64,000 bases of DNA from Azolla caroliniana (taxonomy: Eukaryota > Polypodiophyta), in NCBI GenBank assembly GCA_043228905.1, contig JBHGNT010000001.1:11470001-11534000 (forward strand). Direction: 5' to 3'. This document shows positions 10,769 through 22,807 of the stretch, in pieces (position 1 is the stretch's first letter; each line of letters opens with the position of its first letter). The position numbers and the translations under genes are program-made. Under the pieces are notes generated by a model. It saw only the letters and a list, made by a program, of their open reading frames with translations. It was not told the DNA's origin and ran no database searches.

Positions 10769-11209
10769 TGTTAGAGCTTAGATCTAAAGAGCATATGATA
10801 GATTAATAAGATAGGAGAGAGACTCGAAAGAAGGGTGTCGATCCACCCGACCACCCCCGAGCGAAGGGATCGAGACGGAGTCGAGCCTCGATCGGCATCC
10901 CATACCACCGCCGTGGCGTCGAGTCATACATGGTGCTGGCGCACTCGCTACAAGAGTTGACCCACCACAAGAACAGAGTCTCGACATAGTCAAGAGATGA
11001 TGAAATGAGGGTAGTTAGGCCTCATATTTATAGCCAGACCCAAGGCCCCCAGGCAAGTTCACACTTGGCCTAATGGGTTGTCTCAATCCCGAGTATTAAA
11101 AGTAATCCTCCCGTTCTTTACACTCTTGTTTAACCCTCACACTTTATCCACATGTATAGAATACTACGGTACATTCTCACCACGGGATATTATATGGCCA
11201 TGCCCGTAA
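10769..11209 (-). mobile_element. Solo LTR of the Ty3/gypsy family seen at 28.66-32.26 kb
   Basis: The reverse complement matches the LTRs at 28,660-29,119 and 31,835-32,263 along its full length: GCCCGTAA..ATGGCCATATAATATCCCGTGGTGAGAA near the start, the CCCATTAGGCCAAGTGTGAAC block, TATAAATA, and the GATCGAGGCTCGA..GGGTGGTCGGGTGGATCGACACCC block near the end. No internal region lies beside it, so it is a solo LTR left by unequal recombination or a truncated copy. The CA end is lost (…CCCGTAA), and the flanks share only a GGTA core, so the target duplication is not clear. Confidence 0.88.
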
Positions 11210-11763
11210 GAGGTATGAATTTCAGGTTTAAATACATATGTATGGATTTCAGACAATCTTTCAATTGAATTAGAGTATCGAAATTATTGATGCACCCAAA
11301 TATATATTGTGGGGTAGGTCACTTTGTCTAAATGTATGAATATGAGAGGATAAAATCAATAATGCTAAGTTTGTGTTGGGAGATTCAGGAGCATTCACAA
11401 ATGTTGGTTGTGTGGCCATGATGTGAATTAATAGGAAAATAAATATATTTAACTAGACCGTAAGGCTAGGTTTATTATGATGGGAACCACTTGTTATGCA
11501 CCTCAAGAAGTATGACACTAATTCTAGACAATGGGACAATGACTAGCCATGTTACATATATAAGTTGTTGAATGGTACCATTGTAAGAGTGTGCTATATG
11601 TGTCTTAGTATTGAACATTTGATTATTTGGTGTAAAATATTTCAATCTCTCACTGATTTATTTGGTGAAACTTCGTCTTTGTTTGAACTATGTAAATTGG
11701 TGGTGTTGTAGTGCATTACAATTGATTCTTGATTCCACTCCCTATTGGGGAATGGAATTTTCA

Positions 11764-12000
11764 ACAATGTATTCAAGTTTCTCAACGATTGGAAGATGGA
11801 ACAAATGGCTTGTCATTGGGTTGGTTGATGATGGGTTGTGGAATTTTTTGTATGCTAGAAGGCATGTTGTTGTGATGTGGGAAGCACACATGAGGAAAGA
11901 AATCAAACTAGATATATATAGGTTGAAGTCGGGTAAATATATGATAAGAAGGACAGAAAACAAGATAACTACAAAAAGGTATAGTTCAATTGACAAGAGT
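11764..12000 (+). repeat. Left arm of a large inverted duplication
   Basis: About 235 bases that recur in reverse complement at 12,835-13,078, near 88% identical by eye over the best 175 bases. Both arms keep an open frame: SFSTIGRWNKW..VIG.VDDGLWNF.YARRHVVVMW.AHMRKE.KLDIY. The peptide is not one I recognise. Retention of a shared frame in both copies hints that the unit was once coding, or was part of an old mobile element. Confidence 0.75.
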
Positions 12001-12039
12001 GTACTCCAATTGTGAAAGGTCGAGTGTTTGAGTCTTGTT

Positions 12040-12175
12040 TCAGGTGCTCCAAAGGTCTATAAAAAGGAGAGGAGAGGTCATAATGGGGGTCTCGGTTACC
12101 ATTTTTAATTGCATGAGGTGCTCCCGAGGCCTATAAGAAGGAGGAGAGCTCATAATGGGGGTCAAATTATGGATC
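12040..12175. repeat. Tandem duplication of a ~75-bp unit
   Basis: Two adjacent units each carry GAGGTGCTCC or CAGGTGCTCC, then GG.CTATAA.AAGGAG, then CATAATGGGGGTC. They lie in the spacer between the arms of the inverted duplication. No function is apparent. Confidence 0.6.
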
Positions 12176-12834
12176 AAAGTGAAAGTGTTGCCGATATCTT
12201 TGAACGCGCTTGGAGTAACCAAGCTATTTTGATCGTGATTGTGCCCACCAAGTAAGCAGTTTGAACCTTCTTCTCCTCGATCCTTCTCCACCTCCAACTT
12301 CAAGATGGAAAATTGCCACATAGATGTAATCATGTAAGGCAAGATTTAAACAAGATTCAAACCTTACACCTAAAGGGTTAGAAGCATTGTATTGATCAAT
12401 GGGGCAACTATTATTGAGTGTTAGATTTCTCATAGATAAATATTCCATATGAATACATGTTCAAAAACCAGTAAGAGAAACCCCTTAGGCATCAAAACAG
12501 ATATCAGTCGGTAACTTGAAGTCTCCAACACAACAATTCGAGTCCACATCCCATCCTTTTTGGTTGAATTTCCCCGTGGTCTTGCTCACATTTCACATGA
12601 CTTCCGACAATATCATCATGCTTTTGAGTCTTGACAATATTTTCCTCCTTAAATTGAATGATCACACTTGTGAACATGCACTCTACATGTGCGAGAGTGA
12701 GTTTGTCCCTGACAAAATGGGTACATTGGAGCATAGTCGTCCTTCTGCAAATTTTTGTCCTTCATGCAACATGTGTGCATGTGTAATTTTGTAAGTGCTC
12801 CCATGTGCTTGTAATACCCTAAACCTAAGTTGTT

Positions 12835-13078
12835 GGCAATTGAGCTATACTTTTTTGCACTATTTAACTTCAAATTGTCTTCTCTCCTTGTCATATCTTT
12901 GCCCTATCCTTCAACCTTTTATATATATCTAGTTTGACTTCTTTCCTCATGTGTGCATCCCACATCACGACAACATGCCTTCTAGCATACACAAAATTCC
13001 ACAACCCATCATCAACAAACCCAATGACAGGCCATTTATTCCATCGTCCAATCGTTGAGAAACTTAAACATGTTGTTA
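12835..13078 (-). repeat. Right arm of the large inverted duplication
   Basis: Reverse complement of 11,764-12,000. The minus strand carries the same peptide frame (GRWNKWPVIGFVDDGLWNF, ARRHVVVMWDAHMRKE), with silent and conservative differences from the left arm. The spacer between arms is about 835 bases. Confidence 0.75.
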
Positions 13079-16000
13079 GTAAGTCATTCAAAGGGGTTGA
13101 AGCATATAGTTATGCATAACACTCAAGATGCAACCCCAAATGGAATGTGTTACAAAGGCTTTTTAGGTGTGCGTGATGGGAGAGATAGTTCCTCCATCAC
13201 ATACTCTATCTTAATCTTCTCCATTTAACTCCTATTCAACTCTTTAGCAAGCCTGCTTTGAATATATTCCTATATCTTATTGGGTTGGCTAGTGTTACAT
13301 TATCAAAATTGAACCTTGTACTTCAATAAGAAATTACAAATATATGTTAGTAAGATTATATTATGCACTTTATAATATAGGATTTGGTCAATTAGAAAAA
13401 CCTTCCAAACGGCCAAACACCGAACAGGTGCTCATACCATGCCCTATAAAGTGGAGTCATGTCAATTGTTCAAAAATGCAAGATGTAGTGTATACACACA
13501 TACACAAATTCCTACAAATTCATAAGATAGTCTCCATTTTGATTTTAACTCTATGATGATTGCATTTAGAAACTCTGAATTGTTACGGCAATTATCACTC
13601 TATGTATATCTTTGCTCTCAAAAACTCAAATGGGCATGCATGACAATAGTTTTATATTTACTAAATCAAGAGGTTAGGTAATGCTTCCCTAGTGAATGTA
13701 GAATTGAAGAAATCATGGCTTAGTATTATGTATTCAAGAAAAACTGTAACCTAACAATGGATACAAAGATGATAGGTCAACGTTATAGTTTTTGAAAACT
13801 ATGGAGATTTACAACTCTTTTTGTTTTGGAATTGGGACACGGCTTACGTATTTTGTTAAACCTTTGCAATGAGATTGAGAAAATACAAAAGCACCTTTTT
13901 ACTCAATTTAACTCTTGGTGATGAGAACGATAGAATTGTATGCCACCAAATGCATGTCTAATAACATTTTCAAAATCTTGAGACTATGCTTCCCAACATC
14001 ACCTACAGATAGGAAACATAAGATCAACCACAAAAAACAAGCTTCTCCTTATGTTGGATAATTGAACATTTACAAATGAACCTAAGAACATAGGATAATT
14101 TTCTACTTGCCCTACTTTAGGTAGCTTGTGCATTAAGTGGAAGGCTACAATTCACTTCAAAGGTAGGTCAGACACTTCCTCAAATAAATCCACAATATTT
14201 GAAACATTACATGAAATGAAAAGTTGAACCAGAAACTTGAATTTAGATGTACACAATAGTGCTACTACATATGTGTTCCCACACACTTTACGAATTAAAT
14301 GTTGGAAGGCAAAATATTGAGGAGAAAATGAGAACATGTGCACAATGGCGTCTAAATCAAATGGAGATAGAAGCATATGTCGCCTTCATGTGCCTTATAT
14401 TTGTTGAAATTAGATTGGTTTTTAATGAGTTACTACAAAAGTGCACCACATTTCAAGAACTCCTATAGAGGACAAACTCTTCATCCATGACTTTGGCTAT
14501 CTCTTTTGCAAAAACGGCAAAACCACTTCTACATATTTTTCTATTGTAGTTCATTTCAATTTGATTCCCAATTTACCCACTATAAGTTCAATGGATGGCA
14601 CTTTGTAAAAATCTAGAGGTCCCATGAGCCATTTTGACCATCACCATATATCATTTGATGCAATGCACACTATTAGAAATCTTGAATATTCTAAGGACAA
14701 CTTATATTATATAGCGTGGTCACCTTTTTTTATTGGAAGTACTATGTATCTACTTAGGCTTAAGAAGTCACGTGAGAGGTCCTACAATTGTCTAACTTTT
14801 TATAAGATTTCAATTGAGATCCCTAGGCCATCTGTCTTTTGAATTATGATTTCTTTTTATCATTAATACACCTCTATTTACGGAGAAGAAGAAAGTACCC
14901 ACTCAGAAAGTATGATCAACTAAATGCATCTAGGAGACACTGGTTTCTTCCTTGTTAACATGAAAGCTTATGCAGGTAGTTTGGCACATGTAGTAGTTCT
15001 AATGTTGCTTAGTGTTAGTGTGTCACAACACTCGTGGGCGTGTTTATCTTTATGAAAGGACTTGAATGCTTTAAGGCCACATCAATATCCCATGATAACT
15101 TTTTTTTCTCCTCACTATTTTCTCGCATATTTCATAACATCTCATGTGCATGTGCTACTTTTTGGCTTTATCCAATTGCTAATACGTTATCAAAGTTTTG
15201 TTGCAAAGCTCGCCATATATAAAACTACAAAATTCTATATCACAATATGACAATTTGTCCAACCTCGTTAGGTTGAGTAAAAAGAGAAGAAGAGTGAGCA
15301 AGGTTGTATTGAGTGTCCTTGTCATTTTGTCCATACCCATCTATATGCATATGCCAAAGAGATGACGACATCACTATGTGACGATGGGGTGGCGCCACTA
15401 AGATAAAATTAAGGATGGAAATAAATTTATATGTGGACACAAAAGTTTGGGGGAGCTAGTGTCCTTGCAAGAGAAAGCGATAGAGAGGTGACACTTTTAA
15501 AAAGGCAAAGATCTCTCCATCTCAATAATCTTTTGCTTGAGACATTTTCATGCTTATGTTTAACTTCTAGTGCAATATTGGAGCACTTAAAGGTTGGGTC
15601 ATCATTGTCAATGGCATGTAAAGTGTGTGCTAACAAGTGTATATGGATGTGAATATGTTTTAAAGGGGCCACAATTAAGAAGAGGATGTAAATGACCTTC
15701 TAAAAATGTGTTCTATGCAATATCTCATAGAGAAATATCAACTAAACCTTGACCAGCTATTAAAAGTAGAAAGCAATCTTCATATAGTCTCTATACTTCC
15801 TTCCTATGTGGTGGCTCATATATCTGGTTCTGGTATGTGACATGTTTGTATCCATAAGAGTTACAAATGTGATTCAACTTTCATGCCAAATGTTTAATGA
15901 AGAATTACCTTTATAATTGACACTAGAAAAACGCTAAAATCCTATTTGAAAATTACTACCATGCATAAAAAAACTTCAACTTAAAATATAAAATGGTTAG

Positions 16001-18401
16001 ATTAAATCAAAACCATTTGAATGTAGTATAAGATGCATGCATTAGATTAATGCCTCTACACTTTAAGGGCAAGATATAGAATACATGTTGAAGGCATGGG
16101 TGATAATAAACAATCCAAAATATTGATGTAGGCCCAATGTGTCATGGAACAATGGTGTGGACAAACAACAACATCAACAACAACTTTTCCAACGAGATGT
16201 GAATGCCAAATTGACATGTTTTGTAGTTAACTTATCAAAGCATTCTAATAGAAAACTTTATGAATATGGTACCAACACAAACTTATCAAAAACCCCTTTC
16301 TTAGAATTGGATGGATCCATATTGGAATGTGTTATTTCTTTGATAATCCCGAAACAAGGTGTTACTCCTTAAATTCTCAACAAAAGGTATTATTTTACCA
16401 AGTAAAACAACCACAACACTAAATGTAGTAATGTTTTTGGAACTATACATATTATTTCTAACATGGGGGAGAAAGAATACCACTTAAGTGATATCTTAGG
16501 AGTTGTAAATGGATTTGTTGGGTTGTAAGATAGCCAAATCTACAAAGATTTCGATAATAAATATATGTAAAAGGCCATTAATTCCTTAATGTCAATGATC
16601 TTAAAACTATTGATAGTTTGTTATACATATGAATTTATGGATGCGTCTTTGAGACAACGTTATTAACAATAAATTATTTATTCCCCCATCATTATAGTGA
16701 TGATTGAGGAGTGCCAATAACATCTTCCTCATACTTATGCATTTTACAACCTTCCACCAAGACAACGTTAATGCGCGTAATATAATCTTCAATTATTTCA
16801 TTCCTAATGTATTGTGTTGGTCATTTGCGCCACATCATAACTTGTCTTAATATGCGGTTGTAGTCCCATTGTGTAAACCTCTACTATCAAGATTGCAATA
16901 TCCAAATAAAAGGATGATAGTTGTAGCAAAGACAATGGCCACCATGCATGTGTCCTTGTTTTCAATGGTTTACAAACACAATATCTAAGCGTGTGAAAAG
17001 CTAAGATAATCCATTTTGCCTAACATCCATCATGTACCTTATAATATTCCCCATAGATATAAATTATGTTACATAAAAAATAACGATGGTAACATAACAT
17101 TCAATATTTTGATTTTTGCAAAGTCCAACATGTTTGTTGTGCATACATTATTTGACCTATAACTTGTAATTGTATGTTCAATGATGATTGTCAATTTTTT
17201 CTTTAGATCTTGACAAAAATATAACCAAATTCAAAATCTTACGGTTGGCAACCTTGGGGTGGGAATTTCCTCAACTCAAACAAAAATGATCCATGGTGCC
17301 TTATGCAACTAAGTTAGGCATTACAAATTTGAACATGCATATATGATAGTCCATGCATGTCCGTGCAATCAAAAGAGTAGCTTTTAATATCTAAAACAAA
17401 TGATAGAGCATCAACGCAAGGTTGGTTACAAAAGATTTTACTTCAAGAGTATTTCTAGGATAAGATAGGTTAAAACTTCAATGTTCTTGTAGTCTTGGTT
17501 GGGAAAATAGTCATGTAATGCAAACATTATATTGAAAGAAAGAAGAGAAATTGAAACAATCATAAAAGTGTATAAATATTCATGGAATTGCAATTTAAAT
17601 GTAAAAAAAAATAAAACCCTACCTTGGTCAATTTCAAATCTCAATTGTCTCAACAATGAATTCCACCCCCCCTAAATTGGCAACATGAGAGCTTAGAAGC
17701 TCCATACCATTAATGGGCCTAAGGTAGACCAACTTTCTCCCATATATCACAACAAAGGCACAAAGAAACATGAGAGAAATGCATGTGATCACATAATTCC
17801 TCGTGTATCACAAGTTTTGGTAATGTTGTGTTATTTTTTTCCTAGTGGATGCTCTACAACAATCAAGACCTAGTCACTTAAATAAATGTAGGAATAAAAC
17901 ACAAGGTTATATACACAATTCGTCAACAATCAATTTATTACTGGAGTCTCACAATGTCATCTTGCTTATGGATAAGAGGGCGATACTATAAGTGTTGTCC
18001 ATTGGGAATATACTAGAGGCATACAGAGACCAATCAACATCCATAAAATCTAGAAAATTTTAATGATATGGTTTAAATATGAAGGACTGTAATCACTCAT
18101 GGTTGGTAAGAAATCTCAAGCCTAAATAGGCTACATGGAGGTGAGAGGATTACAAGTGATTCATACAACAGATTGGACTTATTCATACACACATACATAC
18201 ATAGAGAGAGAGAGAGACCTAGAGAGAGTATGGTACATCATTGTCCACATGATTGACAAGTTATGTCTCTTGAGAGACGATGTAGTCTACGAATGATGAT
18301 GTCATGCGCACAACTTTTTTTATTATAGTGTTGAACAATGAATAAAGATGGATGACTCTCAACTTTCTCTATATTGATCCTTTGTAATAGTGTTGAATAA
18401 A

Positions 18402-18459
<58 letters not shown>

Positions 18460-18634
18460 ACATTTGTCACTACATAAGAGCTAGAGAGAAGAATTATTCA
18501 ACGTGGGACAATATAACAAGGAATCAACAACTTTAGAGAGAGATGGAGGCAAAGAGAGAATGAGATGATATGTGTGTGCTTGTGACAAAATGGGTTTCGT
18601 AACTTGAGAGATTATATTCGATTACATATTTTTT
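13079..18634. other. Gene-poor AT-rich stretch; nothing identifiable
   Basis: I see no coding region with recognisable domains, no LTR pair and no RNA gene. Open frames are short and compositionally like their surroundings. A compound (TC)n(AC)n microsatellite lies at 18,407-18,461, with shorter GA runs at 18,201-18,216. Old, decayed repeats are likely but cannot be named. Confidence 0.5.
18407..18461. repeat. Compound (TC)n(AC)n microsatellite
   Basis: About 28 bases of TC repeats pass directly into about 26 bases of AC repeats. Confidence 0.9.
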
Positions 18635-18968
18635 AGCGTCCATGAAGAGGCCAATATTAACCCATGGGACTTGAGTACACGAGTTTTCTTGATGTGTGTG
18701 TCCTTCCTAAGAAGGGATATTCATACTTCGAAGCACAAAGTCTCAACATGTGTATAGGGCATACACAAATGGCTTAACCTTCCGGGTCTTCTCTTTAGCG
18801 TGACACTTAAGTCATCACGCCCTTGTAATATGTCATCATAACTTCACGAAGTGTACTAGATGTTTAATATGGCCACATCCTCTATTAACCCTTCCTAGCA
18901 TACTTTACATGCTTTCTTATTCAACAGATTTTGATGCCATAATGCAACTTCAATACCTAGTTTGTTTT
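18635..18968 (-). mobile_element. LINE 3' fragment (LINE 2 type)
   Basis: The sequence matches the 3' part of the LINE at 55.9-57.43 kb nearly end to end: GCGTCCATGAAGAGGCCAAT at the terminus, CCTTCCTAAGAAGGG.TATTCATA, AAGCACAAAGTCTC, and GCATACTTTACATG near the zinc-knuckle coding region. Only the last ~330 bases of the element are present, and they are more diverged than the copy at 55.9 kb. It is a severely 5'-truncated, dead insertion. Confidence 0.8.
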
Positions 18969-19447
18969 ATCAAGTTTGAAGGACTGTGATCACTCTACCT
19001 GGGTAAGCTTGTGACATTGTCGTTTGAAGATGTGTGGTAAGGTGTGGTATTTGGAAATTAGAAAGTGAACATGTGCGTGTTTGTGGGATTGTCATTTAGA
19101 GATTTGCATAATCGATCAAAGGCATAATGGATGGAGCATTGTATGGAGAGACTCATGTATGAAGTCTAAAGATTGTGATCAAATTCTTTAAGGAGATATA
19201 GAATTCTAGAGAGAGAATGTGGGATTCCACAAGTCTATGGACATAAAGATAGGATTCTAGAATCTGGAGCTAGAAATATAAAATTCTAGAGAGTCTAGAG
19301 TGAGGACACGAAAACTTTTGAGCTCATGACATACACAACTATCCAAAAGACCCAAGGGATTGGGGTGTGTATGTGTTGTTTTTGTGAAGGGATCATTTTG
19401 ATGTGTGAGAGGAAGTAGAAACCTAGAGAGAGAGGGGAGGGGGGGGA

Positions 19448-20087
19448 TTTTATTGTCCTTGGAGGTCAAATATGTCCTATGGAACCAAAGTGAAACATTT
19501 TCATGTAGACATACATACACACAAATTTTATTATGGTCCCTAAATATAAGAGATGATCTATCTTACAAAGAGTGAAACATTTTCATGCGCTATGCATGAA
19601 ATTGAATAGTGACCCTTGACCCTTGTCACAATAGAGCAACATCACATTATGAGACAAATGTAATGTAACCCATTCTCCAAACCATCTCTCCTATTATTGT
19701 ATCAATGATCTCAATGGGAAGAGATCCGACGTCAAGAGGGAGGATTGTGTACAATATTTGTATCTTGACACGAGAACAAGCTTCCATAGGTTTTCAAATA
19801 CTTTGTAAGTGGATTTAGTTAATGCTATCACCCCCATACTTCAACCCCACAAAGACGCCCTAAAACTATTAAATTGTTAGAGATATATTTCTATTCCGTT
19901 GCAAAGTTCTCAAATATATACAATAAGCATCTTCCACATAGCAAATAACACACTGGATCTATCTATGGTTGAATGGAACCTTAAGCCCCACATATTTAAA
20001 GCTATCTACCATTTCCAATGGCTCATTATTGTATATAAATGGTTTATCATAACTTTTGGTCGTTTCAAGCATAACTTTTGTTTTAGG
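19448..20087 (-). mobile_element. LINE fragment (LINE 3 type), internally deleted
   Basis: The low-coordinate end carries the family terminus (TTGTCCTTGGAGGTCAAATA, then TG.CCTATGG). Further in, GATCTCAATGGGAAG matches LINE 3 at about 58,200, and the minus strand near 19,960-20,085 encodes DKPFIYNNEPLEMVDSFKYV, the counterpart of DKPCIMYKNEPLECVESFKY in LINE 3. The distance between these landmarks is shorter than in LINE 3, so internal sequence has been lost. No usable coding capacity remains. Confidence 0.75.
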
Positions 20088-20166
20088 GAGAGAATTACAT
20101 AGAAGTCTAGGGAGAGATAGAATTCTGGAAAGAGAAAGAAAGAGAGCTATAATTCTCAAGAGATAT

Positions 20167-20210
20167 AGATATATTTTATTCTCGTTCTTCAAGGTCAAAT
20201 ATGACCTATT

Positions 20211-20260
<50 letters not shown>
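20167..20260 (-). mobile_element. Isolated LINE 3' terminus beside a long (GA)n tract
   Basis: CTCGTTCTTCAAGGTCAAAT continuing to ATGACCTATTGGA is the LINE terminal dyad, here fused to an uninterrupted GA run of about 48 bases (20,213-20,260). Little or no LINE body is visible next to it. It is either a minimal truncated insertion or a piece left by rearrangement of the copy at 19,448-20,087. Similar flanking sequences occur at about 19,275-19,400 and 20,258-20,390. Confidence 0.5.
20213..20260. repeat. (GA)n microsatellite
   Basis: Uninterrupted GA repeats of about 48 bases, some 575 bases upstream of the HD-Zip start codon. Confidence 0.95.
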
Positions 20261-20263
<3 letters not shown>

Positions 20264-20837
20264 TAGAGATGAAGTGACTTTTGAGGTTAAGACACCCAAC
20301 TACGCAAAAAAGGGCCAAAGGGGAAGGGGGGGTCCAATGTGCATGTGTGTTGTGTTGTATTGTGGAGGGGTCATGTTGGTGCGCGTGCAATGAAGGAAGT
20401 TTTGGAAGGTTGTGGCCACACACACAAAAGAAAAAAGAGAAAAGGAGAAAGAAAGAAAGCGAGAAAAGGGGGGGGGGGTGTGCTCAACGACAATCATACT
20501 TTCGGCAACAACAACAACACGAAATAATACTACAAAAAGGTGATGCCCAAGTCGTCCCTCCACTACCTTAGAGTTCCCCCCCTCCCCCTTCTAGGTTCTC
20601 CTTCCTCAATAACAAGAGACTTAATTTATCTTCACACATATACATACCACACACACACACATACACACACACTTGGCTATCATATATTTTAGTTCCGAAG
20701 TTTTTAACTCATGTAGAGATCTATACCACCATAGCTCCCCCCCTCTTCTTCTTATTCATGCCTCCTTTAAAATCCAAGTTTTAATATCCTTTCCTTATTC
20801 TGCACGCATAGATTAGTTTGGATCACTTTCGATTGGC

Positions 20838-21072
20838 ATGAACTCGGAACATTATAACCAAAATAAGTCGCTTCGACCACCTCCCCTTGCAGATCATCAC
20901 CACAACTTTAATAGTGCTAATGGTTCATCATTGACCTACAACAGTAATAACATGGGAGGTCAAATTAACCCTCTTTTCTTCCCCTCTACCAATAGTACCT
21001 TCCTTAATGTTGCTCAGAAATTGCCCCATGACACTTTGGAGGCAATGCTTGCCTCTAAACAACTTGCACGAG
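20838..21072 (+). CDS. HD-Zip class I transcription factor, exon 1
   Basis: Exon 1 of a three-exon gene (20,838-21,072; 21,222-21,793; 22,394-22,807) encoding 406 residues. The ATG at 20,838 opens MNSEHYNQNKSLRPPP; the exon is rich in Asn, Ser and Pro and ends at CGAG followed by gtgagtg. The one base carried over joins exon 2 to give R-G-G-S-L-Q. This N-terminal part contains FFPSTNSTFLNVAQKL, a short hydrophobic patch of the kind many class I HD-Zip proteins carry before the homeodomain. Pyrimidine-rich leader sequence with CA repeats lies upstream (20,640-20,670). Confidence 0.9.
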
Positions 21073-21221
21073 GTGAGTGATTGCTAATTCATACTTAGAT
21101 CTCCTTGTTCATAAGTTATAGTTTGTTTAAATATACTAATGTCCATTCACTAACACTAGGTTATTAGAGTTTGGCTAGATTTAAAAGTTTCTCTTAAGTG
21201 GGTCAATTAATGTTTGTATAG

Positions 21222-21793
21222 GAGGGTCATTACAATTGATTGGAGACTTTGAAGGTGGAGGAGAAGGTCATGGGGCCAACACTAGTCAAGAGGATGAAAG
21301 AGTAAAGAGGCAACCAAGTTTTAGTAATCCAAGGTCTAATTACAAGGGAGAAGGTACCAATAACAACAACAATATGTATATTGATTTAGGGGGAGGAAGT
21401 CGAGGAGGTGGGGAAGAAGCTCACACATTGAGCATGGATTACATGAACATGCACATGGATGAAGGTGTGGAGTATATTGATGGTGATCTAGGGGAACACA
21501 TGAAAAAAGGTGGTGTCCTAGGGACTACTACTAGGAGACTTGGATATGAACAAGTTAAGGCACTTGAGAAGGCATTTGAAGTTGAAAATAGGCTTGAGCC
21601 TGAAAGGAAAGTTAAGTTGGCCTCTCAACTTGGTCTTCAACCCAGACAAGTTGCTGTTTGGTTCCAAAATCGAAGAGCTCGATGGAAAACTAAGCAAATG
21701 GAAAGGGACTATACTGTCCTCAAGAACAAGTTTGAGGCCCTCAAAGCCGATCGAGATAAGCTCATCCAAGAGAAAGATCAACTCCAAGCCGAG
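21222..21793 (+). CDS. HD-Zip class I transcription factor, exon 2 (homeodomain and most of the zipper)
   Basis: The exon starts after ttgtatag and ends at GCCGAG before gtatgtg, leaving phase 0. The homeodomain lies at about residues 180-238 ([20 protein letters not shown], then [17 protein letters not shown]). The invariant helix-3 residues W, F, N and R are present, and the leucine zipper begins directly after it ([20 protein letters not shown]). A homeodomain fused to a zipper is found only in plants; class I members bind CAATNATTG as dimers in the nucleus and often act in stress or developmental control. The pre-homeodomain region is Gly/Asn/Glu-rich. No damage is seen. The exact subgroup (AtHB13/20, 5/6/16 and so on) is not settled. 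Confidence 0.93.
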
Positions 21794-22393
21794 GTATGTG
21801 CATCCAATAGCATTACTTCCTTCTTCTTTTCACAAATATAATAAAATAGTGCATGGTTCAATGTTAGAGTTGGATGGTTTTTGTACAAACCACTTATTGG
21901 GTTTTCATGGAGATATGTTATAAGCTATAACATTTGGTTTTAGAGGCCAATTCACTATAATTTAGTAGTTCTATGCTAGAATTTAAATTTGGTCTAAGGG
22001 CAACAACTTACACTAACTTAAATTTAGTTCATTGTCTCACACCAACTTTAGTTAATGTATTTGGTCTAAGGGCTACAACTTACTATATTATAGTAGCTTT
22101 GTACTAAAATGTTAAATTCTATCACGATGTTATGTTGTACCACGTTTTCTTGTTTTAATAATTTTAGTGTGTGTTTAATCTATCGAAATCTACTCAATCT
22201 TGTGAACATTAACAACCCAAAGCCAACTACTTTTCTAGATGGAAGATAGAACTTTCCACTTTAAGGCCCTTTTTTCTTTTATATGTCTAGAATTCAAAAT
22301 ATGTCACGGATGGGACTTTAAATATTAGTGGGGCGTAGCTCTCGGACTAACATTAAAAATGTCTTACTTCTTTTTTATTGTCTACTTTAATAG

Positions 22394-22807
22394 CTTTCTC
22401 GATTGAAAGGTCATGACATGGAAGATAAGAAAGTGGGAGATCAAGATTCACCAACTCTAGCATCTTGCTCTTTGGTTGATGATGCTTCCCATCAAGTAAA
22501 TGTTGAGGATCAAGGTCATGCGGGGAAAGCTTCCCTAGACGAAAAGCTTGAGAATGACAGTTTATCGAGGACAGAAGACAGTGGCAATGTTAACGGAGAC
22601 ATTGAAGACTCTAGCTCAATGCTACAAGGTCAATCTTCATTAAAACCCGTTAATAATGAGGAGACAGACTTGTACAACCACCACAACAACCATTGGAGGT
22701 TGGCCCCATCTCAAAGCTACTACAAAAATAATATCAAGAATGAGGAATGGGAAAACGGTGAGCAAGGACCTCTCAATATGCCGATGGAATGGTATCATAA
22801 TTGGTGA
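22394..22807 (+). CDS. HD-Zip class I transcription factor, exon 3 (zipper end and acidic tail)
   Basis: The exon follows ttaatag and opens LSRLKGHDMEDKK, which finishes the leucine zipper. The tail is acidic and Ser-rich and ends …EWYHNW, similar to the aromatic/acidic (AHA-like) activation motif at the C-terminus of many class I HD-Zip proteins. Stop is TGA at 22,805-22,807. The 600-base intron 2 splits the zipper, an intron position often seen in this family. Confidence 0.9.
   Translation, partial: LSRLKGHDMEDKKVGDQDSPTLASCSLVDDASHQVNVEDQGHAGKASLDEKLENDSLSRTEDSGNVNGDIEDSSSMLQGQSSLKPVNNEETDLYNHHNNHWRLAPSQSYYKNNIKNEEWENGEQGPLNMPMEWYHNW

Noticed and set aside
20281-20571. 96-residue basic open frame upstream of the HD-Zip gene
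   Set aside because: Low-complexity GA- and G-run sequence without domain; opposite-strand frames are equally long.
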